36,030 nucleotides of DNA from Gammaproteobacteria bacterium (GTDB lineage: Bacteria > Pseudomonadota > Gammaproteobacteria > JABABF01 > JAHRAO01). Shown here one piece after another: positions 33,630 to 36,030 of this stretch (positions are counted from its first letter, which is position 1; every line of letters starts with the position of its first letter). The stretch spans positions 1 through 36,030 of the forward strand of contig JAHRAO010000037.1 of assembly GCA_020027215.1 (NCBI GenBank), given 5' to 3'. Under the pieces are notes generated by a model, which was given only the letters and a program-made list of their open reading frames with translations, searched no databases and had not been told where the DNA came from. The position numbers and the translations under genes were made by a program.

Positions 33630-34767
33630 AAGGTTTTTTGGGCACAATGCGCATCACGCCTTTGTCGTCAATGCCGAGATAAATATACCCATCAAGCCCC
33701 TGTATAACTTCGCGTACTCGTCCAGCATGTGGAAAAAGGTGGTGGTGGCTTATTACCCGCTTGCCTTTCAGGCGCACCAACACTAAATGCTCAAACTTGA
33801 GTGACCCGACTAGTAAGTGTCCTTGCCACTGGGGATAGAAATCGCTGGTGACAAATGCCATCCCCGATGGAGCTATAGATGGTGTCCAGTGCCAAATGGG
33901 TGCTTCCATACCCCGTTTATGGGTGAGATTGGTAAATGAAGTGCCGGTGTAGTTGATACCGAAACTGACCACAGGCCAGCCATAATTGCGTCCTTTGCGG
34001 ATAATATTTAATTCATCGCCACCGCGCGGACCGTGTTCGTGTTCCCATAACATACCTGTTACAGGGTGGATCGCTAATCCTTGTGGATTGCGGTGTCCAT
34101 AAGAAAAAATGGCGGGTGTGCCCCCTTTGGCAAAAGGATTATCTTGCGGGATGCGTCCATCGGAGTGCAGGCGATAAATTTTGCCGCTATCCACTTGGTT
34201 GTTTTGTGGCAGAGTATCGCGATAACCGCGATCGCCGATAGAGAAAAACAAGTACCCGTGCCGATCAAATACGATGCGACTGCCAAAATGGTGGGCTGTT
34301 TTTGATTCTGGGGTGGCGGCATAAATGATTTTTTGTTGGGTGAGGGCGTGGCGATGATAAGCGGCACGCATAATGATAGTATTGCGTCCATTGCTTTTCG
34401 CATCATCGGAAGAATAGGCAAAATAGATGTGACGATTTTGAACAAAATTGGGGTGTAATTCAATGTCTAATAACCCGCCTTGTCCTCGCGCAAAAACCTC
34501 AGGGACACCTTGTATTGCAGTCTTTGTGCCGTTTTGAGCAATGTGCCACATTGTGCCACTCCGTTCGGAAACGAGTAGTGCGTGGTTGGGCAACATGACA
34601 ATCCCCCACGGAACATCAATTCCTCGCGCCACCATTTTTAAGTGGTATTGTGTATCGCTCGTATGGGGGAGTAATTCAGGGCTTGGATGACGCGCTGTTG
34701 CGGCACTTGCATATGCTGCGATACAAGCTGTAAACACCCCGATCCATAGTGGTAGATACTTTTTCAT
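33628..34767 (-). CDS. PQQ-dependent aldose sugar dehydrogenase-like protein, periplasmic
   Basis: 379 residues from the ATG at 34767 (a GTG at 34770 is just upstream). An N-terminal signal peptide (KKYLPLWIGVFTACIAAYASA) directs export. The beta-propeller shows ARGQGGLLDIELHPNF, HFGSRIVFDRHGYLFFSIGDRG, YGHRNPQGLA, EHGPRGGDELN and NYGWP, the usual pattern of soluble glucose/sorbosone dehydrogenases (YliI/Asd type). They oxidise aldoses with PQQ and Ca2+. No PQQ synthesis genes are in the window, so PQQ must come from elsewhere in the genome or the medium. It ends near the hairpin at 33598. Confidence 0.93.
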   Translation of the reverse strand: MKKYLPLWIGVFTACIAAYASAATARHPSPELLPHTSDTQYHLKMVARGIDVPWGIVMLPNHALLVSERSGTMWHIAQNGTKTAIQGVPEVFARGQGGLLDIELHPNFVQNRHIYFAYSSDDAKSNGRNTIIMRAAYHRHALTQQKIIYAATPESKTAHHFGSRIVFDRHGYLFFSIGDRGYRDTLPQNNQVDSGKIYRLHSDGRIPQDNPFAKGGTPAIFSYGHRNPQGLAIHPVTGMLWEHEHGPRGGDELNIIRKGRNYGWPVVSFGINYTGTSFTNLTHKRGMEAPIWHWTPSIAPSGMAFVTSDFYPQWQGHLLVGSLKFEHLVLVRLKGKRVISHHHLFPHAGRVREVIQGLDGYIYLGIDDKGVMRIVPKKP

Positions 34768-34815
34768 CACACTTTATTAAAAGTAGAAATTGACTGATTC
34801 ATCAATATTAGCACT

Positions 34816-35658
34816 TTAATTTGTGGCTTGCTCTAGCGCTTGGTGGATTTTATCAAATTCAATTTTATTTAACTTAGGTTCTTGTAATTCTATTGACTTC
34901 CAAACACTCAAGTATGCTAATTGATCTATAATGTTTTTCACACTTAATTGTCTATTCTGCTTTTCTTGTAAAAATAACACAAACCCAGCTAATATTCTTA
35001 TTTGCCCAATATAACTTTTTCCTGACCACATTTTTTCGGTAAAGATACCGAAATATTTAGCCGACAGTATTGCTCTAATTTGCCGATCATTCATATCGGG
35101 TAAATGTTCCTCTAGATCCTTTGACCATTGGTATAACCAATAAGCACAACCGATATAAAAGTCCTTATAAATTATTCTTTGATCTCTCGGTGCTTCATTA
35201 CACATAGATCTCAATATTCGCCGAACTACTGTATCAATTTTTTCAGACTTTTCGGATTTAATAGCTGCCTCTATCGTATAAATACCAGTTTCATTTGAGG
35301 CATTGATATTTGAAGCCAAATAACTTGGCTGAATATAACCAGCCTTAATCATAGCAAAAATTTGATATGCCCAAAAACCACATTTAGCCGTATACGTGGG
35401 GTGATCACTTGCATAGGTATCCCAAATGAGTTGCGATGTTTCCTCGGTGGGGTAACGAAACTCTGATTCTGAAAATGTGTGTTTTAGTTTACAATCTTCG
35501 CCCACCTTGCAACCAAGTTTTTCCTCTAAATGTCGGATAAATTCCTCGCTTTTATTATCTTGAGATAATTCCAAAAAATTCTTTTGTTCTTCTGATCCTG
35601 GGCTTTTTATTAACGCTTTTCCAAAGTCCCGCCATTTTTGCTTGTCAATTATCGGCAT
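34816..35658 (-). CDS. Unrecognised protein in AT-rich right-hand segment
   Basis: 280 residues, hydrophilic, rich in Lys, Glu, Ile and Tyr. It has no signal peptide or membrane helix. Aromatic-rich blocks include CGFWAYQIFAMIKAGYIQPS and FYIGCAYWLYQW. No family is recognised with confidence; a loose likeness to DUF6339, a family I associate with some defence-type gene clusters, is unproven. A+T content is clearly higher than in the neighbours, and codon choice favours A/T ends. Its start overlaps the upstream partial gene by 14 bases. Confidence 0.7.
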   Translation of the reverse strand: MPIIDKQKWRDFGKALIKSPGSEEQKNFLELSQDNKSEEFIRHLEEKLGCKVGEDCKLKHTFSESEFRYPTEETSQLIWDTYASDHPTYTAKCGFWAYQIFAMIKAGYIQPSYLASNINASNETGIYTIEAAIKSEKSEKIDTVVRRILRSMCNEAPRDQRIIYKDFYIGCAYWLYQWSKDLEEHLPDMNDRQIRAILSAKYFGIFTEKMWSGKSYIGQIRILAGFVLFLQEKQNRQLSVKNIIDQLAYLSVWKSIELQEPKLNKIEFDKIHQALEQATN

Positions 35659-36030
35659 AATTTTCTATTCTAATGCGCTGCATCTTTGTGGCTGCGAGGG
35701 TTGGGCTAAAGTCGTCACTCGTATAATCTTGTTGCTTTTCACTAACTTCCTCCAAGTGACGCCTTAAAATCAAGTGTATGTTTTCTCCCATACCATCTTT
35801 TTCTGAAATTTGCAGCATTTTAATTTCAAAATACACGGCTTGTAAAATGTTAGTCAAAATGGATAATTGTACTGAGTCTGCCCACTTTTGGGGGTTTTCT
35901 TGTGTTCTTATATCAATTGATTTTAGAAAATTAGCAACATCTTGTGCACAAGCAACTTCAACAGGGGGAGTATCTGGCTCTCCTTGTAACCGTACTATTA
36001 CCTTATAAGTTCCATCGTCAAAATCTTCTT
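35645..36030 (-). CDS. Unrecognised protein, 5' part cut off by window edge
   Basis: The frame is open from 36030 and gives the last 127 residues of a protein: it runs DGTYKVIVRLQGEPDTPPV, then a helical region NFLKSIDIRTQENPQKWADS and ends RIRIENYADN. A TTG at 35857 is not the true start, since the reading frame continues upstream without a stop. No domain is recognised. It overlaps the 280-residue gene by 14 bases and shares its A+T-rich composition, so they are one operon. Confidence 0.75.
   Translation of the reverse strand, partial: EDFDDGTYKVIVRLQGEPDTPPVEVACAQDVANFLKSIDIRTQENPQKWADSVQLSILTNILQAVYFEIKMLQISEKDGMGENIHLILRRHLEEVSEKQQDYTSDDFSPTLAATKMQRIRIENYADN

Overview
This is a gene-dense bacterial window, roughly mid-40s % G+C by eye, most likely from a gammaproteobacterium. 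The collinear block rpe-trpE-murJ-ribF-ileS-lspA-ispH, the proteobacterial type of AmgK-like kinase, the one-chain glycine decarboxylase and the POT transporter all fit that. Short gaps, many ATGA-type overlaps and few Shine-Dalgarno sites suggest a compact genome. The genus cannot be told from sequence alone.

Layout. (1) 1-146, minus: the 5' part of a DUF1640-like coiled-coil gene, with a near-consensus sigma70 promoter and a dyad, plus a second copy of the gene's start region just upstream. (2) 542-10733, plus: a housekeeping run made of an AmgK-like sugar kinase, rpe, trpE, murJ, ribF, ileS, lspA, ispH and tRNA-Arg(CCG). The tRNA overlaps the end of ispH and supplies its stop codon. It serves cell-wall precursor handling (AmgK, MurJ), lipoprotein maturation (LspA), flavin and isoprenoid synthesis and translation. 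(3) 10795-18565, minus: an accessory surface-glycan operon read GT2, GtrA, GDPD-like, GT-C/P-loop-kinase fusion, HAD phosphatase, class II aldolase, GT-C-like membrane protein, VOC protein. A divergent gene for a tandem (two-domain) sugar nucleotidyltransferase follows at 18628-20304. (4) 20307-24700, minus: small membrane protein, mutM, GT-C-like membrane protein, class I methyltransferase, FkbM methyltransferase. (5) 24835-33545: a POT peptide transporter, an M23 peptidase (minus), gcvP with an unknown 133-residue protein overlapping its end, a sialidase-like Asp-box protein with a membrane partner, and a PfkB kinase. (6) 33628-34767, minus: a PQQ-type aldose dehydrogenase. (7) 34816-36030, minus: an AT-rich, unrecognised gene pair that looks foreign.

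How they may work together. The least ordinary part is the glycan region. A soluble kinase domain fused to a polytopic GT-C-like membrane protein sits with an aldolase, a phosphatase, a lipid-linked sugar transfer pair (GT2 + GtrA) and a two-domain nucleotidyltransferase. Together these could build, phosphorylate and activate an unusual sugar or polyol and add it to a surface polymer; the substrate is unknown. All functional assignments come from reading motifs by eye; no database search was run.
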